A stretch of 50,057 bases of DNA from assembly GCF_001434665.1 (NCBI RefSeq), contig NZ_AZDG01000019.1, positions 1 through 50,057 on the forward strand. Direction: 5' to 3'. Positions within the stretch are counted from its first letter, which is position 1; every line of letters begins with the position of its first letter. The notes beneath the pieces were generated by a model that was not told where the DNA came from, ran no database searches, and worked only from the letters and a program-made list of their open reading frames with translations. The position numbers and the translations under genes were made by a program. Below are positions 8,010-15,259 of the stretch, piece by piece. The stretch is from Companilactobacillus tucceti DSM 20183 (GTDB lineage Bacteria; Bacillota; Bacilli; Lactobacillales; Lactobacillaceae).

Positions 8010-10175
8010 CTAAATTGAGCAGCTTTCACATTCGTTACTGCCGATTTCATCATTATTCTCTGTAAATGTTCTGACGTAATAGAGTGACTTAATGCCCTTA
8101 TAATATGCATAATTACGTAAAATACTTAAATCACGCGTTGTTTGTTTAGAATCAGTTTTCCATTCGTAAATACCATCAGGAATCTCTGAACGCATGAATA
8201 GTGTCAAACTCATACCTTGATCTACGTGCTCTTGAGCTGATGCGTAAATATCAATAACTTTACGCATATCAGTATCATAGGCAGATTTGTAGAATTTGAT
8301 CGTATCATTATCTAGTAGTGGAGCTGGGAAATAGAGTTTACCATTCTTCTTCTCTTGTCTTTCCTCAACTAGACGAGTTATAGGTTGTAAGCTGGCACTT
8401 GTATTATTTATATAAGAAATTGATCCATTAGGGGCAACTGCTAAACGATAAGCATTATATAATCCATGTTTCATTACGCTATCCTTTAGTTTAGACCATT
8501 CTGCTTGCGTAGGAATATCAATTCCTGCAAATAGTTTTTTCACAAGTTCGGATTTTGGCGCAAAACTGGTATTTAGATACTTGTCAAAGTAAGATCCGTT
8601 TGCATAATTTGAATTTTCAAAATTATAAAATGTTTCATTACGATCGATAGCAATGTTGTTGCTTTCAACTAAAGTCCAATAGTTTAACAGCATGAAGTAA
8701 GTTCCGATAAACTCGATTGATTCAGGTGATCCATATTCAATATGTTGGCTTGCTAAATAAGTGTGCAGTCCCATAGCACCTAAACCAATTGAATGGTTTA
8801 ATTTATTACCATTTGCAACTGAAGGTACAGCTTGAATATTTGAGACGTCACTGACATAAGTTAAGGCACGAGTCATAGCACGAATTGATTTACCAAAATC
8901 TGGAGTTTTCATCATGTTATAGATGTTTGTTGAACCAAGATTACAACTAACATCAGTACCCATTTTTACGTATTCTTGTGCATCATTGATCTCTGAAGGA
9001 GTTTGTACTTGTTGAATCTCTGTACAAAGATTACTCATAATAACCTTACCGTCAATTGGATTATCGCGATTAGCAGTATCGATATTCAAAACATATGGAT
9101 ATCCAGATTCTTGTTGTAACTTACTAATTTCGTCTTCAAGTTCACGAGCATTTATCTTGTATTTCTTAATACGAGGATCAGCCACCATGTTGTCATATTC
9201 TTTTGTGATATCAATATATGAGAATGGTTTTCCATAAACTCGCTCAACAGAATAAGGACTGAAAAGATACATATCGGCATCTTCTCTAATTAGTTCGTAA
9301 TATTTATCCGGAACGATAACACCTAAAGAAAGAGTTTTAACACGGATTTTTTCATCAGCATTTTCTTTTTTTGCAGAAAGAAAATCAATGATATCAGGGT
9401 GAAATACATTAAGATAAACAGCACCGGCACCTTGTCTTTGGCCCAGTTGATTACTATAACTAAAACTGTCTTCTAACAACTTCATAACTGGTAAAACGCC
9501 AGATGAAGAGTTGGCAACACCCTTGATCGGTGAACCTGATTCACGCAAATTAGACAGAGTAATACCAACACCTCCACCAATTCTTGAAAGTTGTAAGGCA
9601 CTATTTATTGTACGACCGATACTATTCATATCATCAGTTACTTGAAGAAGGAAACAAGATACATATTCGCCACGTCTTTTTCTACCTGCATTTAAAAATG
9701 AAGGAGTTGCAGGTTGATAGCGTTGTTCGATCATTTCAATTGCTAGGGTATGAGCTAATTCTTGATCTCCATCAGCATAAAGCAAGGCATTAAAAAGAAT
9801 TCTCATTTCATAGTTTTCTAAATATAGATCGCCATCATCTGTTTTTAGAATGTATTGATTGTAAAGTTTATAAGCAGCCATGAATGACTTAAATTGGAAA
9901 TGCTTATCAAGTAATTCTTGGTATAACTTTTCAATGAAATCAAATGAATACTTATTAATAACATCTTCTTCAATAAAGTTATTATCAATTAAATAATCGA
10001 TATGCTCTTTAAGAGAAGCAAATTTTTTAGTATTTGGTTCAACGTTTTCAGCAAAAAAAGCTTTAATAGCTTCACGATCCTTGTTTAAAGGAATTTTGCC
10101 ATCTACGGGGATGTTTATTTCATTATTTAATTTAAAGTAAGTTACTTTAGTTACGTCCAGATTGTTTAGTCCCAA
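8010..10175 (-). CDS. nrdE: Class Ib ribonucleotide reductase large subunit NrdE
   Basis: The 721-residue catalytic alpha subunit makes deoxyribonucleoside diphosphates. The catalytic cysteine region SNLCTEIQ (Asn, Cys and Glu triad) lies near 380, one redox cysteine is in YVSCFLLQ near 175, and the C-terminal redox pair is in NECESCSI, reduced by NrdH. The N-terminal segment VTYFKLNNEINIPVDGKIPL matches the short class Ib form, which lacks the ATP cone of class Ia. The ATG at 10175 lies 29 bases inside the end of nrdI, so translation of the two is probably coupled. Confidence 0.97.
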   Translation of the reverse strand: MGLNNLDVTKVTYFKLNNEINIPVDGKIPLNKDREAIKAFFAENVEPNTKKFASLKEHIDYLIDNNFIEEDVINKYSFDFIEKLYQELLDKHFQFKSFMAAYKLYNQYILKTDDGDLYLENYEMRILFNALLYADGDQELAHTLAIEMIEQRYQPATPSFLNAGRKRRGEYVSCFLLQVTDDMNSIGRTINSALQLSRIGGGVGITLSNLRESGSPIKGVANSSSGVLPVMKLLEDSFSYSNQLGQRQGAGAVYLNVFHPDIIDFLSAKKENADEKIRVKTLSLGVIVPDKYYELIREDADMYLFSPYSVERVYGKPFSYIDITKEYDNMVADPRIKKYKINARELEDEISKLQQESGYPYVLNIDTANRDNPIDGKVIMSNLCTEIQQVQTPSEINDAQEYVKMGTDVSCNLGSTNIYNMMKTPDFGKSIRAMTRALTYVSDVSNIQAVPSVANGNKLNHSIGLGAMGLHTYLASQHIEYGSPESIEFIGTYFMLLNYWTLVESNNIAIDRNETFYNFENSNYANGSYFDKYLNTSFAPKSELVKKLFAGIDIPTQAEWSKLKDSVMKHGLYNAYRLAVAPNGSISYINNTSASLQPITRLVEERQEKKNGKLYFPAPLLDNDTIKFYKSAYDTDMRKVIDIYASAQEHVDQGMSLTLFMRSEIPDGIYEWKTDSKQTTRDLSILRNYAYYKGIKSLYYVRTFTENNDEIGSNECESCSI

Positions 10176-10536
10176 GGTTATTCACTACTTTCTTAAAATT
10201 TTCTACGTCTTTATTAGTTCCATTAAATTCAAACTCGAAAACAACTGGGACATTTAGTCCAGTAGCTATATCTCTTGCCGTGTGATTATACAAGGTATTA
10301 AAGTTTCTATTGCCGCCGCCAGCAACACCGATACAATTGTCATGGTTTGTCTTATATTGAAGAAAATCAATGACAGAATCCATCATATCATCGTCGTAAG
10401 CAGGTACTATAAGAATAAATTGCCGACCCATTTCGTGGAACGGATCGGCATCGTTTATTTCATATCCTGTAAAGCCGGTCTTGTCCATAAATCGTCTTGT
10501 TTGACCGGTAATTGAATAAAAGGCTATATCTATCAT
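10147..10536 (-). CDS. nrdI: NrdI flavodoxin-like maturation factor
   Basis: A 129-residue flavodoxin-like protein. The N-terminal phosphate loop SITGQTRRF (near residue 8) and the glycine-rich GVAGGGNRNFN (near 90) are the flavin-binding hallmarks of NrdI. The family supplies the oxidant that builds the manganese-tyrosyl radical in NrdF. It lies between nrdH and nrdE: four bases after nrdH and overlapping nrdE by 29 bases. Confidence 0.94.
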   Translation of the reverse strand: MIDIAFYSITGQTRRFMDKTGFTGYEINDADPFHEMGRQFILIVPAYDDDMMDSVIDFLQYKTNHDNCIGVAGGGNRNFNTLYNHTARDIATGLNVPVVFEFEFNGTNKDVENFKKVVNNLGTKQSGRN

Positions 10537-10540
10537 ATTA

Positions 10541-10771
10541 TTAGCCTACTAATTCCTTTAGACTGTCTGGACGGAATCCAACAATAGGGTCAGTATTATC
10601 TTGCATAACGATCGGCACACTCTTAAAACCTTGTTGTTTTAAAAAGTCTAAATATTTAGGATCTTGGTTGATGTTTCTTTCTTCAAAGTTAACGTTGTGT
10701 TCTTTGAGAAATCTCTTTGTCATCTTGCATTGCATGCAGTTATTTTTGCTATATACGATTACATTGTTCAT
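10541..10771 (-). CDS. nrdH: NrdH glutaredoxin-like redoxin
   Basis: A 76-residue redoxin with the active site CMQC at residues 14-17 and the cis-proline region FKSVPIVM near 50. NrdH passes electrons, normally from thioredoxin reductase, to the C-terminal cysteines of NrdE. First gene of the operon. GAGGT stands before the ATG, and a promoter with two NrdR-like boxes lies within 110 bases upstream. Confidence 0.95.
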   Translation of the reverse strand: MNNVIVYSKNNCMQCKMTKRFLKEHNVNFEERNINQDPKYLDFLKQQGFKSVPIVMQDNTDPIVGFRPDSLKELVG

Positions 10772-10808
10772 AGTCTGATACCTCTTTTTGATGTTAATGT
10801 CATGTTCT

Positions 10809-10880
10809 AGTATAAAACATTTGTTCTGACTAACACAACATATAGTTCTCGTAAATCTACATAAATACCATATGATGTAT
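10809..10880 (-). promoter_or_regulatory. nrd promoter with tandem NrdR-box-like sites
   Basis: On the minus strand a promoter TTGTGT (10833-10838), 18-base spacer, TATACT (10809-10814) precedes nrdH. Box 1 at 10833-10848 (minus reading GAACTATATGTTGTGT) matches about 13 of 16 positions of the NrdR consensus acaCWATATaTWGTGT and covers the -35. Box 2 at 10865-10880 is weaker, about 11 of 16. The boxes start 32 bases apart, the three-helical-turn spacing usual for NrdR pairs. NrdR itself is not in the window. Binding is inferred. Confidence 0.7.
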
Positions 10881-11032
10881 GGTGAAACCTAGTACTGTAA
10901 TATCTTTTAGATAAGCACTCGATTTATTATAATTTACTTGAGTCGTGGTAAAATTACCGTAATGACTATTATAGATTTATTAGTTAAAATTGAAAGTACT
11001 AAAAGACAATTAATTTTAGTTGGGAGAAAATT

Positions 11033-11665
11033 ATGAGTTCTTGGAATTTAATTGGAATTATTGCATGGGTTGTTGTCATTGCTTTGTTAGTTTGGGTCGT
11101 TTTCAATATTAGAAATCGTCACTTAAAACTTTTAGTAGTAAAAAAAGAAAAAATAACTTGGAAAACAGTGTTGACCGACTTGATTGAAATTATTGTCGTT
11201 ATTGCAGCTGTGGTAGGGATGTTATATGCATGCCTATTTTCAAATGCTGATTTGAGTAGTAAGAAAGATATCTCAATGTCTTACAAATATGAGCCAATGA
11301 TCATTCAAACTACTGAAGACGGACAAGGATACTATGTCAAAATAAGTAAAGGTAATTCTCATGGTAATAATGATGTTTACCAATACTGGGTAAATAATTC
11401 TACTTACAATGTATCTAGTCGTGATGCGACTATTTCAGATGCGACGTTGCCTTTCAATTTTTCGGGAGTACGTATCAGTTGGCCAGTAGATAAATTTAAG
11501 CAGATGGATGATAAGTATCAATCAGCTTATGTTATTACTGCTCAAGCAAAATACAAAAAGAACTTTATCAATGGATTGGGATTGAAAGCTGGACGTCTAG
11601 CAACGGAATATCGTGTGTTAAGAGTGCCTGCTCGTTCATTTATTGATGTAAGTCACAGTAAGTAA
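11033..11665 (+). CDS. Membrane protein, lactobacillus-specific (LVIS_2131-like)
   Basis: 210 residues with two hydrophobic segments (about 5-25 and 50-72), then an outward domain of about 135 residues rich in Ser, Asn and Tyr with no cysteine pair. I recall similar proteins annotated as the LVIS_2131 family in lactobacilli, function unknown; that assignment is from memory. GGGAGAA lies before the ATG. It is monocistronic: nrdH diverges upstream and a repeat element begins directly after the stop codon. Confidence 0.65.
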   Translation: MSSWNLIGIIAWVVVIALLVWVVFNIRNRHLKLLVVKKEKITWKTVLTDLIEIIVVIAAVVGMLYACLFSNADLSSKKDISMSYKYEPMIIQTTEDGQGYYVKISKGNSHGNNDVYQYWVNNSTYNVSSRDATISDATLPFNFSGVRISWPVDKFKQMDDKYQSAYVITAQAKYKKNFINGLGLKAGRLATEYRVLRVPARSFIDVSHSK

Positions 11666-11798
11666 GAGAGTGCGATAAAAGGCGGTTTGCCACCGGAGCA
11701 TAGCCTAGAACCACAAATGATTGGAACTATCAATCGTTTGTGGTTCGTAGCTATGTGGAGGTTGCAGCCTTTGGTTGCACGTTTAGTCTATAAAAATT
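11666..11798 (+). repeat. Dispersed 3'-UTR hairpin repeat, copy 1
   Basis: The element begins directly after the stop codon with GAGAGTGCGATAAAAGGC. Its left arm (to about 11730) and right arm (about 11735-11790) are imperfect inverted copies: CATAGC.TAG.ACCACAAA.GATTG pairs with CAATCGTTTGTGGTTCGTAGCTATG. The transcript would form one hairpin of about 120 bases. It ends with a box containing CACGTTTAGTCTATAAA. Closely similar sequence lies at 22838-22958 on the other strand, and the arm ends recur at 47956-48108. Confidence 0.7.
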
Positions 11799-11805
11799 TG
11801 GAAAA

Positions 11806-11845
11806 GAAAAAAGGGGTTGTGACTAATGTCACTGCCCCTTTATTA
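11806..11845. terminator. Terminator between convergent genes
   Basis: AGGGG-TTG-TGAC / GTCA-CTG-CCCCT with a short loop, A-run before and TTTATT after. It is very like the terminator at 31206-31250, where the box CACGTTTAGTCTATAAA also precedes it. Confidence 0.7.
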
Positions 11846-11856
11846 CCTATTACTTG

Positions 11857-12066
11857 TTATTTGATCTTTTTGATTTTCTTGATGCTAACAACTATTTTAT
11901 TGTTTAATTCCATCTTATTGGAATTATCTTTGGGATCATTTTCAACAATTTCCATCAAAGCTGAATGTTCGTAAATCTTTTCGACTTTTCCTTTAAATGG
12001 ATGATCCATATCTTCATCTACTTTACACTCGTAAGTGTCGCCGACTTTTAAATCTTCTATTTTCAT
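11857..12066 (-). CDS. DUF2187-like small protein
   Basis: About 69 residues, charged and soluble. The pattern MKIEDLKVGDTYECKV...FKGKVEKIYEHSALMEIV resembles a small beta-barrel (KOW or DUF2187-like) followed by a lysine-rich tail. ATG at 12066, nine bases after AGGAG, is preferred over a TTG six bases upstream, which would leave only three bases to that site. Function unknown. It converges on the gene ending at 11665 and diverges from the kinase-like gene at 12154. Confidence 0.65.
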   Translation of the reverse strand: MKIEDLKVGDTYECKVDEDMDHPFKGKVEKIYEHSALMEIVENDPKDNSNKMELNNKIVVSIKKIKKIK

Positions 12067-12153
12067 GAACAAGATCTCCTAAAATTTTACTTAACAGCAT
12101 AGTATATTAATATAGTAGAATAGAAATTTCAAATCAAAAGCTAGGATAATGCA

Positions 12154-12711
12154 ATGAATAAGAAAATTATTGTCATAACAGGTGCAAGTGGTACAGGGAA
12201 AACCACTATTAGTCATTACTTGAAAGAGAATTATCAAATTCCTAACGTAATTACGCATACTACTAGAATGCCACGTGATGGTGAGAAAAATGGCGTCGAT
12301 TATTATTTTGAAACTGATAAAAGTTTTTCAGAAAATCATTACTTGGAAAAGGTAGAATATAGTGGTCATAAATATGGATCTTCAGAAGAAGGTCTGGAAT
12401 CTATGTGGAATAAAGTTGATGTAGCAAGTATTGTTGTCGATACCGCGGGTGCAATAGCATATAAGAAGAAATATGGTAAACAAGCTATTGTTATATTTTT
12501 AGAATTAGATCTTCCTAGTTTATCGGAAAGATTGAAAAAAAGAGGAGATAATCCAGATAGAATTATCCAAAGAATAAATAGTGAGGAATTCCATCGAGAT
12601 CTTAAAATTCCACAAGAATTACAAGGAAAAGCCTACGAAATAGTCAATAAAGACATGAATATTACTAAAATCAAGGTAGATAAGCTAATGAAAGCTCTAA
12701 ATCTTGAATAA
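12154..12711 (+). CDS. Guanylate-kinase-like protein (paralogue)
   Basis: 185 residues. The Walker A loop GASGTGKTT (residues 10-18) is followed by THTTRMPRDGEKNGVDYYF, the GMP-binding signature of guanylate kinase, and by YSGHKYGS. The usual VDVQGA segment is replaced by VVDTAGAIAYKKK, and the lid (ERLKKRGDNPDRI) is shortened. Length and motifs fit a Gmk paralogue of the kind seen in lactobacilli beside a housekeeping Gmk. Whether it phosphorylates GMP is uncertain. Monocistronic, with its own terminator. Confidence 0.75.
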   Translation: MNKKIIVITGASGTGKTTISHYLKENYQIPNVITHTTRMPRDGEKNGVDYYFETDKSFSENHYLEKVEYSGHKYGSSEEGLESMWNKVDVASIVVDTAGAIAYKKKYGKQAIVIFLELDLPSLSERLKKRGDNPDRIIQRINSEEFHRDLKIPQELQGKAYEIVNKDMNITKIKVDKLMKALNLE

Positions 12712-12722
12712 ATGACATAAAA

Positions 12723-12770
12723 GCAAAAAGCCTCAAAACACTGTAGTACCAGTGTTTTGAGGCTTTTTGT
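12723..12770 (+). terminator. Strong terminator after the Gmk-like gene
   Basis: AAAAAGCCTCAAAACACTG and CAGTGTTTTGAGGCTTTTT form a long perfect stem around a six-base loop. The flanking A- and T-runs make it bidirectional in principle. Confidence 0.9.
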
Positions 12771-12935
12771 ATTATTTAAGTAATAAAGTGTAACATTCTT
12801 ATACAATTGCTGTAACAATTCTGAAATATTCGGAGAGTATTATAGTCATCGTTGAGTGATAAGGAAACATTAATTAAGAAAATTTAAACATTTAAAAAAA
12901 ACAAAAAAAAACAAACCATTCGGGGGATTTCAATT

Positions 12936-13661
12936 TTGAATACTAAAATTAAAAAGAGTTTAATTTCATTTACAGCAGCTGCATCATTGGCAGTTACAGG
13001 ATTAGGTATGACAGGTTTAACAACACATGCCGCAACACAAATCATTACAGAAAACGTTCCATCAGTAGTTACTGCTAACAAGACAGCTATGCTATACAAG
13101 ACACCTTCTAAAGATGGTGATACAACAGGACGTGCTATTGCTGCTAATACTCCATGGGCTGTAGGTAAAGAAGCTATGGATGACCAAGGTAACATTTGGT
13201 ACTTCATCGGTACTGACGCATGGGTACAAGCATCAGACGTTACAACAAACACAGAATCACAAGCAACTGACGACTCAGCTACACAAGCTGCTACAACAGA
13301 ATCAACTTCTGACACAGTTATCAGTACTGCTAAAAAGTATATTGGTACACCATATGTATGGGGTGGTAAGACACCAAGTGGTTTTGACTGCTCAGGTTTC
13401 ACATCATACATATACAACGAAGCACTAGGTAAGAACATTGGTTCATACACAGTTGCTCAAGAAGGTGCTGGACAACAAGAATCAGTATCAGAAGCTCAAG
13501 CCGGAGACCTATTGTTCTGGGGTAGCAAAGGTTCAACATACCACGTAGCTATCTACTTAGGTAACAACCAATACATCGCTGCTCCAAAGCCTGGTGACAC
13601 AGTTAGTGTTGCTACAATCTCAGGTTACTTCATGCCTTCATTTGCTGTTCACGTAAACTAG
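12936..13661 (+). CDS. Secreted NlpC/P60 family cell-wall hydrolase
   Basis: 241 residues. A Sec signal peptide covers residues 1-33 (KIKKSL, hydrophobic core, THAA cut). An SH3-like stretch lies at about 40-102, a Thr/Ser/Gln-rich linker at 103-125 and an NlpC/P60 domain from about 128. Cys152 (GFDCSGF) and His203 (YHVAIYLG) are in place, but the third residue, often His in an IHAP motif, is Ala here (YIAAPKPG). The family cleaves peptidoglycan stem peptides. TTG start with CGGGGG nine bases before. The leader is A-rich, and codons favour C-ending forms (AAC, TAC, TTC) unlike the neighbours, a sign of high expression. Confidence 0.88.
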   Translation: MNTKIKKSLISFTAAASLAVTGLGMTGLTTHAATQIITENVPSVVTANKTAMLYKTPSKDGDTTGRAIAANTPWAVGKEAMDDQGNIWYFIGTDAWVQASDVTTNTESQATDDSATQAATTESTSDTVISTAKKYIGTPYVWGGKTPSGFDCSGFTSYIYNEALGKNIGSYTVAQEGAGQQESVSEAQAGDLLFWGSKGSTYHVAIYLGNNQYIAAPKPGDTVSVATISGYFMPSFAVHVN

Positions 13662-13696
13662 GATAAGTAATTTAACGATAAATTCAAAATTAAAGC

Positions 13697-13728
13697 CCAA
13701 GACTGCCATATGGCGGTCTTTTTTTATT
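13697..13728 (+). terminator. Terminator after the NlpC/P60 gene
   Basis: AAGACTGCC, ATAT loop, GGCGGTCTT, then a T-run. It lies 36 bases after the stop codon. Confidence 0.8.
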
Positions 13729-13761
13729 GCATTATAATAGGACAAGTTAGGATGTGTAAAG

Positions 13762-14721
13762 ATGAAAGCAGCTTATATAGAACAGACAGGATCATATGAA
13801 AAAATTAAAGTTGGAGATTTACCAATTCCTGAAGTTAAATCTTCAGAAGTACTGTTGAAAGTAGATTATGTATCAGTAAACCACATTGATACTTTTGTTC
13901 GAGCAGGTGGATTTAAGACAAATATGCAGTATCCATTTGTTATTGGAAGAGATGCAGTTGGAACGATTCAAAAAATCGGCGATGAAGTGACAGAATTTAG
14001 GGTCGGAGATCGAGTTTGGACTAATAGCATGGGCTATGATGGAAGATCTGGGATTACCAGTGAATTTGTGGCAGTCCCAACTAATCGTCTATTCAAAGCT
14101 CCAGATGTTGATGAAAGACAATTGATAGCATCAGTACATTCATCAGCTACTGCACAAATACTTTTATCAGATATCTTAAAAGTGAAATCTAATAAGAATA
14201 TTTTGATAGAAGGAGCTGCTGGACATGTTGGCACAAAGTTATTGCAGATAAGCAAATTATTGGGATTAAACGTTACAACTACCAGTAATCAACGAGACTT
14301 TGATCGTTTAAAAAAACTTGGCAGTAATGAACTTATTGATTATCATCAAGAAATATCTGGTATAGATGAATTGTTTGATTATATTGTTGATACATCTGGA
14401 AAAGTAGATTTAAATGATAATTTAAATTTGTTGAACTTGTATGGTCAAATAGGGATGATAACTGCTCCTAAATCTAATCAGTTTAAGTTTGATGTGCGTG
14501 AATTTTATACGAGTAGTAAATCTATAAAGGGTTTTGTTATAAGTCATGCTAGTTTAGAGCAATTACGAGGTGCTGGTAGAGCATTGAATTACGGCTTTGA
14601 GAATAATCAATTATTAGATGATTCAATATTAGAATTACCTTTGGAGAAAGCCTCTGAAGCACATAGGATGCTTGAAGAGGGACTTGATCATGGTAAGAGA
14701 ATTGTTTTGAAGGTAAATTAA
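13762..14721 (+). CDS. Zinc-free MDR oxidoreductase (quinone reductase-like)
   Basis: 319 residues of the medium-chain dehydrogenase/reductase superfamily. The N-terminal GroES-like half contains VLLKVDYVSVNHIDTFVRAGG and GRDAVGTIQKIGDEVTEFRVGDRV. The cofactor-binding motif IEGAAGHVGTKLLQ lies near residue 150. No zinc-binding cysteines are present, which fits NADPH-dependent quinone oxidoreductases. ATG follows a short leader containing GGATG. It stands alone. The substrate is unknown. Confidence 0.8.
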   Translation: MKAAYIEQTGSYEKIKVGDLPIPEVKSSEVLLKVDYVSVNHIDTFVRAGGFKTNMQYPFVIGRDAVGTIQKIGDEVTEFRVGDRVWTNSMGYDGRSGITSEFVAVPTNRLFKAPDVDERQLIASVHSSATAQILLSDILKVKSNKNILIEGAAGHVGTKLLQISKLLGLNVTTTSNQRDFDRLKKLGSNELIDYHQEISGIDELFDYIVDTSGKVDLNDNLNLLNLYGQIGMITAPKSNQFKFDVREFYTSSKSIKGFVISHASLEQLRGAGRALNYGFENNQLLDDSILELPLEKASEAHRMLEEGLDHGKRIVLKVN

Positions 14722-14773
14722 AAAGTAAGAGAGCAGGATAATATGTTTTGGGAGTAGTACTATGCCACCTCCA

Positions 14774-14936
14774 GGAACAAGAAAATTAATCCGCTATGGG
14801 ACTGACCCGAGCCTCGGTCTTGGGTCTCGATTTTGAGCTTCGCAAAGTGCGCAAAATTCAAAAGTCGTCCTGTGCTGTAAGGCCGGAAATCCACCGACCT
14901 AACACCACCTTCACAGTGGCCCAATTTTCTTGTTCC
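14774..14936. repeat. Structured intergenic element with 14-bp terminal inverted repeats
   Basis: GGAACAAGAAAATT (14774-14787) and its perfect complement (14923-14936) bound a GC-richer 163-bp segment. Inside are smaller hairpins, including GACCC/GGGTC (14803-14827), ATTTTG/CAAAAT and CCAC/GTGG. It carries no credible gene; the plus frame at 14796-14984 has neither ribosome site nor a protein-like composition. It may be a MITE, a REP-like repeat or a structured 3' RNA. I recall similar intergenic sequence in lactobacilli but cannot confirm this. Confidence 0.5.
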
Positions 14937-15041
14937 TTCCGGCTAGGTTATTCTTTGTTTTTGTTAAATAATGTAATGACTTGAGTATTAAAGTTTATTT
15001 TGGAGATTTCAATCCTTAATTAGAATATAAGTAATGCAAGG

Positions 15042-15086
15042 CGAGAGTGAATAAATCCTAATGAAATCAGGATTTATTCACTCTCG
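15042..15086. repeat. Perfect 18-bp hairpin without a T-run
   Basis: CGAGAGTGAATAAATCCT pairs perfectly with AGGATTTATTCACTCTCG across a nine-base loop. The following bases (TTTGCTATC) are a poor T-run, so it is not a standard terminator, although it may act as one. The rest of 14722-15190 shows no gene. Confidence 0.6.
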
Positions 15087-15190
15087 TTTGCTATCTCATG
15101 AAAAAAAATCTTTTGTGATATTGTCATATCTTTTTTAAAAGTTAACTAAGCAATAGTTGGATACATAAGTATAAAAAAATAGATATGTTA

Positions 15191-15236
15191 TTGAAAACGC
15201 ATACAATAAGAGTTAGTATACTGATATACTAGTATA
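15191..15236 (+). promoter_or_regulatory. Promoter, cre-like site and palindromic operators of the sugar acid module
   Basis: TTGAAA (15191-15196), a 17-base spacer and TAGTAT (15214-15219) form a promoter. TGAAAACGCATACA (15192-15205) differs from the CcpA cre consensus TGWAARCGYTWWCA at one position and covers the -35. Two overlapping palindromes, AGTATACTGATATACT (15215-15230) and TATACTAGTATA (15225-15236), cover the -10 and downstream region. They are good candidates for the FCD-type GntR regulator encoded at 19527. Catabolite repression plus specific repression is inferred. Confidence 0.6.
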
Positions 15237-15259
15237 TTACATAAAAGGGGGTTTTTATT

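Noticed and set aside
11687-11974. Plus-strand open frame of 95 codons over repeat copy 1
   Set aside because: It arises from the repeat; the same translated pattern appears on the minus strand at 22732-22953, where the DNA repeat lies, and neither has a ribosome site.
12884-13450. Minus-strand open frame of 188 codons opposite the NlpC/P60 gene
   Set aside because: It is an antisense shadow caused by the biased codon use of the real gene, with an unnatural composition.
14796-14984. Plus-strand open frame of 62 codons
   Set aside because: It lies within the structured 163-bp element and lacks a ribosome site.
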